The notes: generated from the sequence alone by a model not told the origin. A DNA stretch of 64,000 nt from Ligula intestinalis (GCA_036362985.1 JAYGXS010000008.1:13972447-14036446), one strand, 5' to 3'; positions 20,639 through 35,600 are shown, counted from the first letter of the stretch. Numbers and translations: made by a program.

Positions 20639-23600
20639 CTAGAGAGAAGGGAACATGGTTAATGTAAAGTTACTCATAGATGTCAGATAATATATACTTA
20701 AGTAACTACTTTCTGCATTTTAGTAGCCGTAATTATACATATTTACGGTATAAAATCTGTAAGCCACTTTGACTATTTATTTCAACATTGCAACAGGGTG
20801 GGTATGGAGGTAAGGAAAATCCAATAGTTCCTCTGCTGTATTTAGAAGTAACCCATTGTGTACAAGCTCTTTTTTTTGAGCTGTACCAAGTGCCTAGATT
20901 CACAAAGGAATATAACATCACGTGAATAAACCACATAGGTCTACAACATTTGCCAGCAATGTTCATAGAATGGGATTGACGGTGCGATTTTATCCTGTTC
21001 GCCCTCAGGTAACCTAGTTCAACAAAAGACTTGACCAGATAGTATGGCTTATCACATAGCTAGTTTTTGGATACCTGAACGTTATGAAATTGAGAGGTCC
21101 GGGGAGCCCATCTTTACGAAAACCAAAAGCCATTTAAACCACTTTGAGCAACATATTCTCACCTGTCTTGCCTTATTCCTCAAGCAGGACGCACTTGGCA
21201 TCCAACATATACGAAGATCAAGTAGCACCGCCATGAATAGGCAAGCGGCCTTACAGGACACGGACCAGACAGAATATCAGACAGGCCGTGAACTAAGAAA
21301 GGTTCAGGGACGTGATAAAATGAGCACATTATCCTCCACCATGCCTACCCCCACCCTGAGCACTCACCGCAGCGCTTGTATCCCCGAGGGTTGATTAGGC
21401 TTAGTGCTTCTTCATTGCCAAATTCCGCGTAGCACTGGTCGACAGACGGATCCCTTTCTGCAGAGCGTGCACAAATCTGCGAACCACGAACTCAGATTTG
21501 CTGACGACGTGACTCCGTGGAAAACAGAATGGACGTTTCCTCGGGTGGGGCAACGCAAACCGGCGTATTCAAGCGCTATTTGCACAACACGCGTTGCGCG
21601 TGCACTACCTAATGGCGTGACCCAATTCCTATCCAGTTTAAGTTTATTTAGAATTATTTTATGGAGGTAATAGGCAATGCCTTTGAAAACCCAATTGCTT
21701 GCATGCAAGTGGGTCATATACATTTGTTTATACGTACGCTTAAACACGTCACGTTTACCATGCTATTCAAAGACTGTGAATAGGACTGTTTTTACAAAAA
21801 GCTCTTGTTTGGAGTTGGCGCAGTGTCTGCGTTCAAACTGGTTGATGACGGTTTATAATCCAGACATTGCCGTTCAAGTCGCCCTGGTCGTCCTCCGGTC
21901 TGTATAAACTCCTATTCGCTGTACGACTGCCAAGGAGAGCCCTAGAATTATCTCCAAGACGCAACTGGGGGGAAAATGTTCAGTAATGGGAATGGTTTGC
22001 ACCTTTTCTTTGACAACCCGATGAATAAGCAAATTATTTACTACTCTTATACTTTTTAATGCCCGGCAAGTCCTTCACCACTAAAGGCAAACTTCGCGGA
22101 ATCTAAGAAGGTTTGGCAGATTTGCTTTATTTAAGTTGACCCAATTGTGAAAAATCTCGAGGCGTTCAGCTGGATTTGAACCCGTGCATTAGAGAAGGCC
22201 TTTACCGGAAGCCAACGCTCTAACCGCTAAGCTACAAACGCCCCACCTCGCGCCATGAATTTAATCATAAGTGGGTCGATATTACCTGCCCAACTTTACC
22301 GCTCCTATGAAATCCAACAATGCAGAACAGTAAGCTGACTGCCTTTGCAGGATTTCCTAAGCAGTCATCTAGAATCTATCAGAATGACTACTAGACTGAC
22401 TTAATTATTAGGAGGTTTGACAGATTTGCTCAATGTAAGTTGACCCAATTATGAAAAAACTCGAGGCATTTGACGGGATTCGAACCCACGTATTATAGAA
22501 GGCCTTTTACCAGCAGCCAACTCGAAATAGGCGCAGTGGGGTGAAGATACAGTTCCAACCTTCAGTTTCTCATTTCTAAGATCGCATACGAAGAGCGTAT
22601 TTCAATTACTGCGAATAATAAATCATCCTGCGTTGATAGCGGTTTTTCTCTTCTCGAATTACAAAACGCCGAAAAGCGTATTCACTAGAAGTTAATTAAT
22701 CTTTAAGAAGCAGTAGTTCTCTCCTTTATATTCTCTGTAAATGGCCCCAGTTAACAACCCACTTACTTTAAACTTAACTGCTCCACCCCTCTCCCCTCTC
22801 CCTTCCGAGTTACTGACGATTTTACTGCTAAGAACACACGAGTTGAAGCCATATACACTTCAAAAAACCAACCACATAAGGACGAATCAAACTACAGAGC
22901 TTATCTCAGCTGTGGGTGTGACAATCTGCGGATCCTCCACGCTCGGTGAGCTACAGCCTAAGCTGGATTATATAGGTCATTCCAGTTCGGCCGAGGCTCA
23001 AAAGGTCATTGGATAGCGTGAATCAAGTCAGTTAAAAACTAGTTTTGGACATTTAAAGCTGCTTACACATATATCAGGGCCTGTTTGTATGAGCATAGTC
23101 TGACCCTTGGTTATCATTCGTCGTTTTCACCATAGCGCCATACGAATATAGTCACGTGATCGCGTGTCACGGTTTCAAGGTCAATCAGACGAGTCTACGG
23201 CGGTCAAAACTGGGCCCCCAGCTGACGCCTTCAGATGCAATAAACGGGTGGCCAGAATTCCTGATGTACCGATTTGGTTGTGCCGACGGAAAACCTCACT
23301 TCTTTTTAAGCAGAGGGTTATTGCTCAATTACCAAGACAGCACGAACGACAATCACTAGGGATGATATAAAAAATTCTTTATAATTTGAACGTTAGTTTT
23401 TTTTATCTCAGATTCTGTGTATGTACCAGTTAGGAAGTACCATTTAACTTGCCTTCGATACCCAACTCAAAAAAATGCGGGCTAAGACGAACTCGCGATG
23501 GACTCACCAGAAGAGAAAGCAGACTTACCAGCACCCGCCACCGTGAGAACGAAGCGCAACACCAACCAACAGGGGGCGAGGCAGCGAACGAGAAAAAAAT

Positions 23601-26600
23601 CGATAAGCCCACCACCACCAGCTTCACATTTTAATTGCTGATCGGTAGTGGCTGTTTACGCTTTCACCAATGAGAGCCAGCTCAGCTTTGCAGAAAGTCA
23701 GCGAAGCCATTGTAGCTTGTTTCGGTGAAAATACACATTTTCCCATAAGAGGCACGTTCTGCATTCCAATGTTCCAGTGCTATTGATTTCTGAGATTGTA
23801 TGATACTACGGGGAAGGATAGCATCAACAAGTAAGACCGGTATTAACATTTATGCCTCAGCTAGTCATACCTAACGCCAAGTAGTGCCCCACCTTAGGCT
23901 AAAGTCCGCGACTTTTAATCAGAGGTCTAACGCTCTAACCGCTGAGTCGCTGTGTGCCCGCTAGCACGGTTCAAGGACTAGCCTCAAAGCAGAGCAGGAC
24001 GACTGAGTTCCCTTAACGATCGCTGAGCCTTCACTAGGGAGTGCCAATATATTCCGATCTAAACCGACAAGACAACGATTCTTTGGCTATTACCAATTGA
24101 GATTAACGCCCTCTCGCATAAGATTGAAATACCAAAGGTCGCATGCTAGCACTATGGACAGAGAACCATTCTATTTTAGGATCGAGCCGAAATGAAGACT
24201 TGTGGATTCTAGATCAGAGTTGAAATGCAAAAGCGAGTTCCTCTTTCTCCCCGTTTAAGACAATTCAGATGCCTGAGAGCCGCTCGTAACTGGGTCAGTT
24301 ATTTTCTAGTATGAGCTGATTTAGATCATTACCTTCTAAACGCTGATTTAAATAAACGTTACTGAAAACAGCGTCTCCACCGAAGACGCCTTCAATAAAC
24401 AGATACCAATAAATCCTGTACTCTCGTGGTAGCCCTTTACCATACTGTGTTTTTATACAACTATGTATGCTTACTCTATTTTTATCGCACTTCCTGAACT
24501 TGGATTTACCCCTATTTGTTTAAGTTTGTTTATTAACTGTTATGTGAAGGACTTTAACTGGTTTCAATAACGGTCATCTTTCAAAAAGCCGCAAAGTACC
24601 AGTCTTGGGCGGTATTTAGGGAACTGAAAGCCCTTAGGTATCAGTTGTAGTCTACTTTTTTCAAAAAAGTGGATCCACTTAGCCAGAGCCCCAGTGCATC
24701 TTCTGGGTTAGGGCACATACATAATTCCGTAAGGGTTCCCTATAAGCAACACTGTAGCTCAGTATAAAACAAATAACTACACTTAAACTAAATAATACAG
24801 TAAAAAGTACACGAAAACTAAATTACGCTACATTTTACAAAAGTAAACAAATTAAACTTAAAAGTAAACTTGAACTAATAAAACTAAATGACAAATAAAC
24901 TAATAACTCAACTTTATAATAAACTGCAGGAAAGTAATAAGTTAGGTATGTCTAGTTAACTACGGCGTTGCTTACGAGGCACTCTTACCCACCATTCTTT
25001 TAAAGTTCATTATGCTGTGATGTTTAGCGTTAACAAGGTCAATTTATCTAGTCTTGTCTGCCGGCATCACTTGTGTGATATGACTAAATCCCGTTTACAG
25101 TTCGGCGTTAAGCTGCATTCGTGGCTCGTTTTAGGACACAACCATCGTCGGATTTGGATGTATTTTGAATATTTTTGCCAGGACCAGTAAAGTAACTGGG
25201 TGTTACGATCAGCCGTGGACTGCGCAAAACGTTTTGTATGCGGGTCCTTCTGTCTGAAGGACTAGCTTTCAATAATCTGTTTTTCCGGTCGTGTATTTTA
25301 TTCCAAAATTCAGACTCTTGAAGACAAACCTCTACATATGGCTATTATATACTCCTCTAGCAAGCTCCAGTAAACATCATTATGTACCTATGCTGTGAAA
25401 GAGGAAATTTATTCCATCAAAAATTAGGAAAACTGTAAGATTTAAAAGTGTTGGATATGGCTATTTCGCTGTCCTTTCCGTAAAGGAATCAGGCAGCTTT
25501 TCAAAAAAAGCCGTTTCGGTCTTCTACTCGTTTACTCGTGGACATATTCTTGTGTCCGCTTGAAAATCAGCATTTCACTAGCTGAACCCCAATTACCTCT
25601 TAGTTTATTCGTGCCTATAAATGGCGCTATCTTCTAGCTGCAATCATGACCTACGGAAAAACTGAAGTTCTCTCGATGGGTGCTGAGCCAAAAAAAGCAT
25701 GAAATCTGTACTCTTTTGCTCGTGGTCGTCAAGTATGGTTCGAACACTTTTTTTTATTCAAACAAAGAGAATGTTAAAAATTCTCCCTTCAATCATCAAA
25801 GAACCCTTTTTTATTAACATATTGTTCATGCCCAAATGCAGCATATTCCATCTCTCACCCTCTCTCTCTCTCTCTCTCTCTGACACACACGAGACTTTTT
25901 CATCCCAGGTGACGACTTTCGATCGCGGAAGTGGTAGCTCACGCGTAAACTATAGTTTAAACTGAAACGGACATGCGTAGTACCTGCTACACTTCCTCGC
26001 TCTCACTCTCCGTGTTCTAATGACGGAAGGGGTCCAAAAAGACTAGAGGTGCACGCGAACGCTATAGCTGACATAGCCAAGCACCTAGTCTAGGGGTGCC
26101 ACACATGTGACCTGACCACCACTCCGCTGCATCGGGCCAGAATATGGCAGCTCGGATCTCCCATGCAAGCAGGAAGTCCAATGAGATCACTCTAAGATCG
26201 GGGCTGCTGCATTTTGACTTCCAACATTGAGAAGGACCCAGTTATCAGGTCAGTTAGCAGTCTTCAAGACACGGCTGATAGCGTGTTGTGGTAGATTCAA
26301 ACATGTCAGCTGAATGCATTAATGAGATTTTGCGGATTTGTCTTGGGGATGAATCCCTGGTGTTAGCCTCATTCTCGCCTTTTCTCTTATTCAACAACCG
26401 ACTGGCCAATCATATCACAGGGGACGCTAAAACTGAATATCCTGCCTAAGCGTGCCGCACATCTCAATCCATGAAACAAAATACGCTTTTCTCTCGTGCA
26501 TACACACATCATAATCATCATGCTTGTGTTGATGGTTTAGCGAGGCATAGTAAAATAACTAAAATGCAGCAGTTTATTCTCAACGAGACGCACTTGTAAA

Positions 26601-29600
26601 AGCCATCGGATTGGTCAATCGCGGAGTAAAGCACGGCCGACTTCTGACGACTCAATGCGTCCATTTGTTTGAGGCCGCCGTTATCCTGGATCCATTGGCA
26701 AATTAGATTGGCTACGTATATTCTAACAAAAAAAACATATGCATAAAGAATCCTTAACAGAATTATGGAATCTAGTCATCTCAACATGTTTCACTTAATG
26801 GCAGGAAGTGACATCATTTTGTTTAATGTTAATAGCGAGTAGTTTGTTAATTGAGAGCAACGCTGTCTTAACCGACAGCGCCTAAGATTACCAGCGGCTG
26901 TGTTACTGCCGAGCTGACTCGATGAACCCAAAGAATTGTCGGTAACTCAAAGGTGAGAATACCCTCCTCAACCGACTTGTGGAACCTTTATTTGCCCGAC
27001 ACCTCAACTAATCGGCGGGATTTTTGTGTTGATGTTGATTCAAACTTTCGACTTGGGGCTTGTCAATTAACGAAATATTAACATTAACAGCGCTATTCTC
27101 GCGCACTTTTTATTCCGGACATCGAGTGAACCCCCTGACGAAGTCTTCCGGGTGATTTATAAAGTTCCACCAAACTATTCCGAGTCAGCTTATGCGAGCA
27201 ACGGCAGAAGCGACCGCTAGCAGAATGAGGCAGCCGTTCTTGCGCAAAAAGAATAAATTCCTTCAAGCTCCACACCTGACGTATCCATAGGCCGCTCAAC
27301 TGAATGCACTCATTCGCTCTCTCTCTCTCTCTCTCTTTTTACTTCCCGCGGGACTGGCCCCACCAAACCCTCACCGTCGCCTATCCAGCCTTCGCTTATC
27401 CACCCCACACCCCTGTCTCCCCCTCTTCTCTATTCCCATGACTCACTTGGGTAAAACGACGAATATAATTGACTGTTTTACTGCTGACCACGTTCCCATA
27501 CCGTCCCGATGAGGATTTATCGAAAGCTTACGTTGTCATGCTTATAGTACTCTGATCGTCGTTGACTAATTTTCGCCCCTGCCTTCTCACCCTCGTTGAT
27601 GAATGCTCAACCCTGCCCCTTAACGAACGTTCACTAGCTGCCTATATTACTCTCACCATTCTTATGCGCCAATTGTAAGATGAATAAAGCCTAATTCTAG
27701 GGTAATCATTAATTCTCTCTCCTCGTCTGTTTGGCTCGTACTTACTGAATCTCGTGACCGTATTTATTCCGATCACGACACGTATGCTCGCAAACTGCTT
27801 TTCTTGAATATTTTTTTAAAGAAAACATGTAGAAAAGCATGTCTTCTACTTATTCGACAGAAAATTACGTCTTTTCCGACTTATTTTTCGGATATATGGT
27901 AGCCTTCGGTTAAAAGAGATTAGAGTGATGCGATTCTTTAAGACCATACAGTGTCCATTCATAAAGCTTTAGGTCCAGTACCTGTTTACTGCGCATGTAA
28001 AGTATATAAGATAATTAAAATAAAATAATGAGCACTGTGTGGAGTCAACTTACTTTCTTAGAAAAATATAGTAACATAGACGCGTACACCAATCTGTTAG
28101 AGGACACTATTTTCCGTCGATGTTGCCTTTAGAGCTCTAACTTGAACCTCCACTGCGAGGTGGCTAGGATATAGGCAGAAGGACTTTACCGACAAATACA
28201 CAGGACACTAGAATGGCTATTTCTGGCTCATTAGCCATCATTAAATAGTGATATCCAACTGCAGTTTTGGTGCCGAAATTGCTGCTTCACTCGAGTTTTG
28301 AACTCGCGTCTCTTTAGCCAGAGGTAAACGTCCTAACCATTGAGCTACGAGCTCGCAGTATTGCCGCCATTAGATCGGGGATATAAAGTAGCAGACACAT
28401 GTTCACCGATCTGTAAAAGGACACATTCGTCCGTCCATTTTGGTATCAGAGATCTCACTCGAGCCTCCACCGTGAAGTGGCTAGAATATAGGCAGAAGGA
28501 CAGTACTGACACGAAGCATAATCCGAAGAAATTTCAGCCCCGACCAGGGTTGAATAGCTTGAACACCTGCCTTCTGTGAATATAAGACTGCGTCTAATAA
28601 CTACATCCCTTACCCTGCTGTCGTTACAAGGCCTCAGATAAAACGCAGGCATATCCCATACCTTGATTTCAGAACTAGCTCAACGTTGCTCTCCTTCAGG
28701 GCTTGACACACTAAGCTCCCGTCTCTAACCAGTCTTCAACCTTCACTGACGGCAGGATGCATAACCCTCGATGTGCGTTTGCCAAACTTGACTTGGTTAC
28801 TGTTTACACTGACTATATAGGAGATCAAAAGGGATTTTCTATTCGAACAGATCACCTTATTGGGTTCTTCATATAAGGGAATTATTCACGCGAACAGTGG
28901 AAGGTGGCTAAAGAACTGAGCGAACGAACGGTTTTCATTTAATAGTTTTCCAGAGCAGTTGACTGGCAGGTCCTAGGGGCACGCTGGAACATGGAAGAAG
29001 GAAGGACGAAAAAATAGGGCTCATCTGTGGATACCCATTTCAAGGCACACAACAACGCATTCCTCACCAGAAAACACCTGCTGCGCGCTTTAATCTAATA
29101 AGATGTTGTAATTTCGGGGATTGGAAAAATGGCAACTGACGAAATAATTCGGTACGCATGATGACTCTTTTATAGTGACCGGAAGATGCGGAAGCTGCCA
29201 TCGACGCTAATTTGAGAGTCGAGTCGTCCTCATGTGCGTGCCTTGTACAGTGTTCTAGAAGCAGACCCAGTGTACCATGCGTAGATGGCGGCTTTAGTGT
29301 GGTAGATACTGTGAGAGTCTGTTTCAGCACAAACTGCCTCACGCACGAACCACCGGTAACCGTGTCGACTTCTTACTTTGAGTTTTCTGTGATCTTTGAC
29401 CGTTTACTCTTGAGTTTTTGGACCCTTTAATTACTTGAGTTCTTGCTCTCCGTGAATGGAGCCATTTTTGCTGAAAGTTTGATATTATCATCAAAATAAA
29501 GTTCTCATAATCATCATCATTCTGTAGCACACGCGCTGGTGATCGCCATTTGCTGCAATCTAGCTGACTCACAAGTTTATCACTTCCACGAGAACGCAGC

Positions 29601-32600
29601 AAATCTTTTCTATATGATGCCACCAGACCAACTCACACCAATAAGTGCCTTCCAGTCCAAAGGCTATGAGTACCTTTTCGTAATAAGAATCTCAGATTGC
29701 CATCCCGGAACTCTCCCCTTTGCCAATCTGTATATTCATTTTATGTCCACAAAAATCCTTACTTATACCAAATTTAGATGTTCCAGAAGCCCAATTAGCA
29801 CCAAAAATGACTTGGTCTCAAAATTTGAGCCAAGAACCAGTACGTTTTCTTGGGGGAATTTGTAAGAATAAGGTAAAAAAGATACGAAATAGGATTGCCT
29901 ATAAACATTCTGACGCAACTGAGGTTCCCATTGTGCGCTCAATGCTGTGGTTTGAAAGGTCACCAGACAACATTTTCAATTGTGTGTGTTTGTATGAAGT
30001 GTTCGACTGGAAGACCGAAGGTCAGGTTGAGATGTCTCTTTGTTAATGAAGTCTGTATGGCACTCCCACTCAGCTGGGACCCGAGCCATCTATGACCGCA
30101 CGCGAGGGAGTGGATGCGAAGGAGTGTCAGTCGCCGTTCCTGCATAAAACTTGCCGAGGGTCACACGGTGAATGTACTCCAACTGGACGGTCGAAATGTT
30201 GTCGTGCATCTCAGAGTTATATCAACCCATATATATATATATATATATATATAGATTTACTTTCACCAGTTGGATTTTGTCAGACTGTGTCCTGCTAACA
30301 TTTATGCAGTGGGTCTTTCTGCGCATTACATTTGCTCATAAAAAAAACGAATTAAATACCGCCTACTGAAAACAGATTGGTGCGATTCATTGCAAGGGTT
30401 TCGGAATTTGTGGGACTTACGAGAACGTGGGCGGTGTGTTGTACATCGAGCCTGCCTTGACCTGTTGAGCGTAGCTAAGAAAACCCGGTGTGAAGGGTAG
30501 GGCCCTGTCCAAAAGGTCCGCACGCACAATCACCAAGGTACAGCCGGCACAGCCAAAATTCTTTTGCATCCCTGCGAATATGACACCGTACCTGCATGCG
30601 GGGGAAGGGCAGAGGAAGAGATTCAAACAGCGTCATGGTGGAGAAAAAGGTCTTCAGGGCAATCTTACGGACAAATACCAGGGTGAATGGAATGGACATT
30701 TCTGGCTTATTGTCCATCATCAGACAGGCATCAGCCCAACCCCAGGTGTTGAACCAGCGACCCATCCCTAGAGTAGAAGGGGAACAGTGAACGCCGTAAC
30801 CGATCGGTGAGGGCCTAAGTGCCAACGAGCTGAACAACAAGCTCTTGGCTTAATGGTTACAATGTTTGAATTCTGATCAACAGGTCGCGAACTGTAGTCT
30901 TAAGTGGCGCACCACTTCGGCTTGGCTATGACTGATTGATGACAGCTAATAAGATGGCAATTACCACTTCCATGGTCTTTCCCTGGTATTTTTCGGTTTT
31001 TACCTATTACCTATATTACTGTTAGGAATACTTTCATTTCCACGATGATCGCACACAAAGGCGCTGCGTGAGCTGCCACACTACTTTGAGAGGGTGCGCC
31101 TGGACCGTGGCTACCAATATTGCGTCAGTTCTGATTGGCGCATGTCGCTGAAACTTTGTCCTCAAGCGAATGAATAAATATAAGCGGCCTTTCTCTGAGA
31201 ATGACTTGCTTGTAGGTGGGGGGGGCTGAGAATGTCCAACAGCCTTATGGTCGATAAAAAAGCCTTCAGGGGAACCAAACCATTTTACTGTCCATCATCA
31301 GCCAGCCATACCCAACTCTGGGTGTTGCGGCACCCCAGGCTTGAACCAGCTACCCGTCTCCAAGGCAGAACGGGATAAGTAAATCCCGTAACCAATCAGT
31401 AAGTGCCTAAATATTGACGAGAATATTTCCCGATCTGAGTCGACACAGCAACAAGCTCTCTGCTCAACTGTTAGACCGTTGGACGTCTGATCAGCAGGTC
31501 GCGGGTTAGAGCACCAACAGAACTTGGGTATAGCTGACTGATGATGACTAATAAGCCAGAAATGGCCAGATTCCATTCTCCCTTGTCTCCCTTGTCAGTA
31601 ATTTCATCCCGCCTATATCATTAGCCCCTATGCGTCTGCTATTAGGGCTCAAGAGGGCAGAAAGAAAGGAGTGCGTCTCAATCGGTGGGCGGCGTCTAGG
31701 CACTAATTTAAATAAAAGTCTTCGGCCCGGGGGGGGTTAAATTACTTTGAAATATCCACAGGTTTGCTGAGAATGTTGCTGGACATATCACAGATCAACG
31801 GTACGCCTTCTGGAGGTGTTGGTGGGTGCGAGAACTCCACGCCGGAAATGGTCTCATTGTCGCAGTAGTAGAAATAGGCGGCCTCGGGGTTCAGATCATA
31901 GGTAGATTCCGGTGGGATATCTGTGACAGAGAGGGGAAAAGCAAACCAGAGTTAAGGTACCCCTACTGTTAGCGGTAGCAATCGACAGATCCCGCGAAAT
32001 CACACAACCAGGAGATGATCCACCTCATGCAATATCGGATCGTAATATCAGTAACTATTTCCGTTTACATTTGGGTCTTGTTATTTTGATTTGTTGAGTG
32101 TATTTGAGGCCATGAATGTCTTTCAAAATAGAAAACTGTAGTTTTGGTCTTGTACGAACTCGGACGTTGCCAAATATCCTTGATATTTTCCTTTTTAAAA
32201 TTTTTTAAACAATACCTATTGCTCTTGTGCATTGCGCTATAAAGGGGCATAAATTTTGGCAAGAGAGGGCTTGAATACATTACTTTTGGAACAGGAAAGT
32301 CTGCTCTTAAATCACTGACAATCAATTGAGGGTAAGTCTAAGAAACTGTACTGTTTTTGGGAAACAAGGAAAGAATGCAGCCTTAAAGGTTACTTTTCAC
32401 ACGTAACAGAGGATGATTGCCGCAAAATGCAGTTATTAACTATTTCACAGTATTTTTTCCGTACCACGCATTGAGTCATTGAACAAATATATATAAATAT
32501 GGATTAATATGACTAAAGATCCGAAGTTTAGAAATCTTAACATGTTCATCATCCCCCGAAGAAGAAGATTTCGTAACCCGAATTACATTTTTACTGTTTT

Positions 32601-35600
32601 TCAAACGCTTTTCACTTTCATTATTGGAGTTTTGTACTTGCTACGTCTGGTGGTCTCGCGTTAGTTGGTCTTGCTGCCTTCCTTGTATTATAGTCGTGCT
32701 GGACGCATAAACTTTGACCTGCCGGTTGGTTGATGACTACATGTACTCTCCCGAAGGTTGATCGCTGGCGGGCTTATGTGATCTTTGTCTCTTTGAGGTT
32801 GGCATATTTGTTGGCAAGTGATTGTGCCTTAGCCTCCCCCACGTCATATCGGTGGACTTATCGGCCGTTTGAGGTGTTATCCGCTTCGCGGGTACGTTTA
32901 TGAGACAGTGTCTGATGTCAATCGCGTGACTCTGATGAGGCAAACAGGTATATAGGCTTGCCTACAACCAGCCGACCTCAAAGGGGCAAAGGTCACGCAA
33001 GCTCGACAGTGGCCAACCTCCGGGCAATCAAATGTAGTTATTTGTGAACTGGCAGGCCAAATTGCATGCGTAAATCACGGCTATAAAACGAGGCAGGCGG
33101 CAAGACCGACGCCCTCAAGGCCACCAGATGCAGCAAATCCAATACTCCAATGATGAAAGCGAGAAAGGTTTTTAAACGTTAGTACAAATTCAAGTCGCTC
33201 CACGAACTTGCCCCTCTTCTGCTTCTTCGTCTTCGAGAGATGACGAAAGCAACATATATACTCAAATATTATTGTGGAATTTGACGCCGACAAAAAGGAT
33301 GTTGATTTTGAGGCATTAGTAAGGTACTCGTCGTGTAAACTAAGCTCCCTTAATACGTAACTAAGAAACAAGACAGGCGGAAGATTAACAGTGTAGTCAA
33401 GTTTAAGTATATATTCAGCCACCCTGTTGTGCATTCGCATTGTTTGAACCGGACCTGCAGCAACAATAGGCCACCCACCTTGACTTTCTTATTACTTCAC
33501 CTGCGTTGCTAACCTGATTTTCATCTGAAATTTCGATAGAAAGCAGTTTAGCGGAGGTTTTGCCATCATACGCTTCAATTTCACATTCAACACCGTCATC
33601 AGATGCGTGAAATGTTCTGCAAATTAATTTTCTTAACCCTTCACTGACCCCCTTCTGGGGGTTTGCTTTCAAAACTGGATTGCCACTCCAAACTGGAGTT
33701 CTTCCTACTACCTCCACTCCTAGTCACTTAAATTTACGAGGACATGCAGGAACGCGCCAGTTTTCGATGACTCCGTTTAGGTAAAGGATGCAGCAAGGAA
33801 TCATAACGGTCATTTTTCGATCCATATCAGCATTAAGTAAGGAAACATTCACAGACAGAAATGATCAAGGCAGTGAGCCGAGACGAACTGTCGTGTACCT
33901 GTTGATGACAGTTAGTTAATCAAACTTCCTCGACTATGGAACTTTACTGCGCATATACGCACGCAGTCACGAAAATAATCGTCAATGACTGTTGCAAGCC
34001 AAGCTGATAGCCGAGTAAATTTAGGGCCTCTTATGCGACCGATTTATCGATCTGGCGCCGGCCTACAGAGCCCTGAGCAGTCATCTCCGGACTGCCGTCA
34101 CTGATGTTTGATTGACCACTTATTTCTTTTAACTATTGCTTGTTTTTTTTAGACGCATTTATCGCTGAGGATCAATACTAGTAAGAAATCGAAAGTGCAG
34201 ATTAATAAAGCTATACTTTAGGCGAGCGGCAAGCCTTCACCTTCATTTTGACGTAAACTCACATCTGGAAGTCAACCATTCACCTCAATACAACTGTGTG
34301 TTTTAACTAAGAGTTGCTATCTATGCATATTAAACCAAATGCAAGCTAAGCGAAAGCCTCTTGTATATTACAGAGGTATTAATTTATATAGACCCCTGTA
34401 TGCATTTATATAGACCCCTGTATGCATTGTAATATTTTCGTCGGGCACCAAGGCTATTGCATTGGCATAAATTCTCTGGATGTTTATGAGTGTGCGTGTA
34501 TTTCTTTCTGCAGGCACCAAGGACAACCGCTCTCTCGAGTAATTGATTTTTTCATGATTCTTGAAACGGTGGGCTGTGACGTCAGCACCTGCAGGATCCC
34601 CAATTCCTGAATGTTTTCTCTCTCAGTCATCTCGTTTTGGGCATTGACCATCTCAGCAAAAAGCTGCTTAGTTGCTTCCGATGTTTGTTTCGGCCTTCTC
34701 TTTTCATAAGCGGTTTTGAAATCTCGCTCGTAATTTTCATTCTTGCTCAGGTTTTTTTGCAATTATTTTGACTGTCACAGTCCACCGTTTCAAAAATCAT
34801 CAGAAAAATCAATTACTCGAGAAAGCGGTTGTCATTGGTGCCTGTAGAAAGAAATACACCCACAATCATGAACATCTGGAGAATTTATGCGAATGCAATT
34901 GCCTTGGTGCCCGACGAAAATATTACAATGCATACAGGGGTCTTTATAAATACATACAAGGGTCTACATCAATGCATACAGGGGTCAATATAAATGAATA
35001 CCCCTAAAAGAGAGAACAGCTCATTTAGCTGCTGAGGTCGCCGTTGCATTCTCAGCAGAACGACTACCCGAACTGGAAAATGGACGCGTCTTGCGCGTCA
35101 AAATGCGCTGGTAACGATTTTGTTTGCTGTCACAAAGAGGGTTTTTCCAAAGCTCTGTCTAAAGTGAGTTTTTTTCCTATGAACGTGTTGAACACAATTC
35201 AAATTAGATCGGAAAAGTATTTTTCCCTTTTGTCCTCTTAATGCCAAACGTACAACCCACGACCTTACCGATAGATTAAACTGAAACGCACCAACGAATG
35301 GCTTCCTGCGCTTGGCCTACCTCAGCTATCACAGCCTCAATAAGTACACTAGTAAAACACGTGCATATTAACCACCAGTCCACCCCGTCCCAACAATACA
35401 AACTACTTTAAAATATGGTAGATCGCTTACTTTATGAAATTTCAGTCGAAATGCTAAAATGTGTTCTCGTTTCGAACAAAATCCTTAAGTATGGTTGTAG
35501 TATCTACTACTGAGCAGCCTTATCCCAAGATGTTCCATTCATACGAGGATGCCACCTACAAAAAACGTCTTCTCACATGTAGTGCATCTACCCCACTGAT

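Noticed and set aside
22150..22244. A functional tRNA gene
   Set aside because: The acceptor and T-arm are good, but the anticodon loop and variable region are abnormal and a second copy with the same non-tRNA tail lies 300 bp away, so it is a SINE.
23430..23634. Overlapping open frames on both strands (about 60-65 codons each)
   Set aside because: No recognised domain, no splice sites tying them to PSAT1, and similar open length on both strands points to base composition.
34383..34996. CRISPR-like array from the repeated ATGCATACAGGGGTC units
   Set aside because: Only 2-3 units at the ends of an inverted repeat in a eukaryotic genome, without spacers or cas genes.
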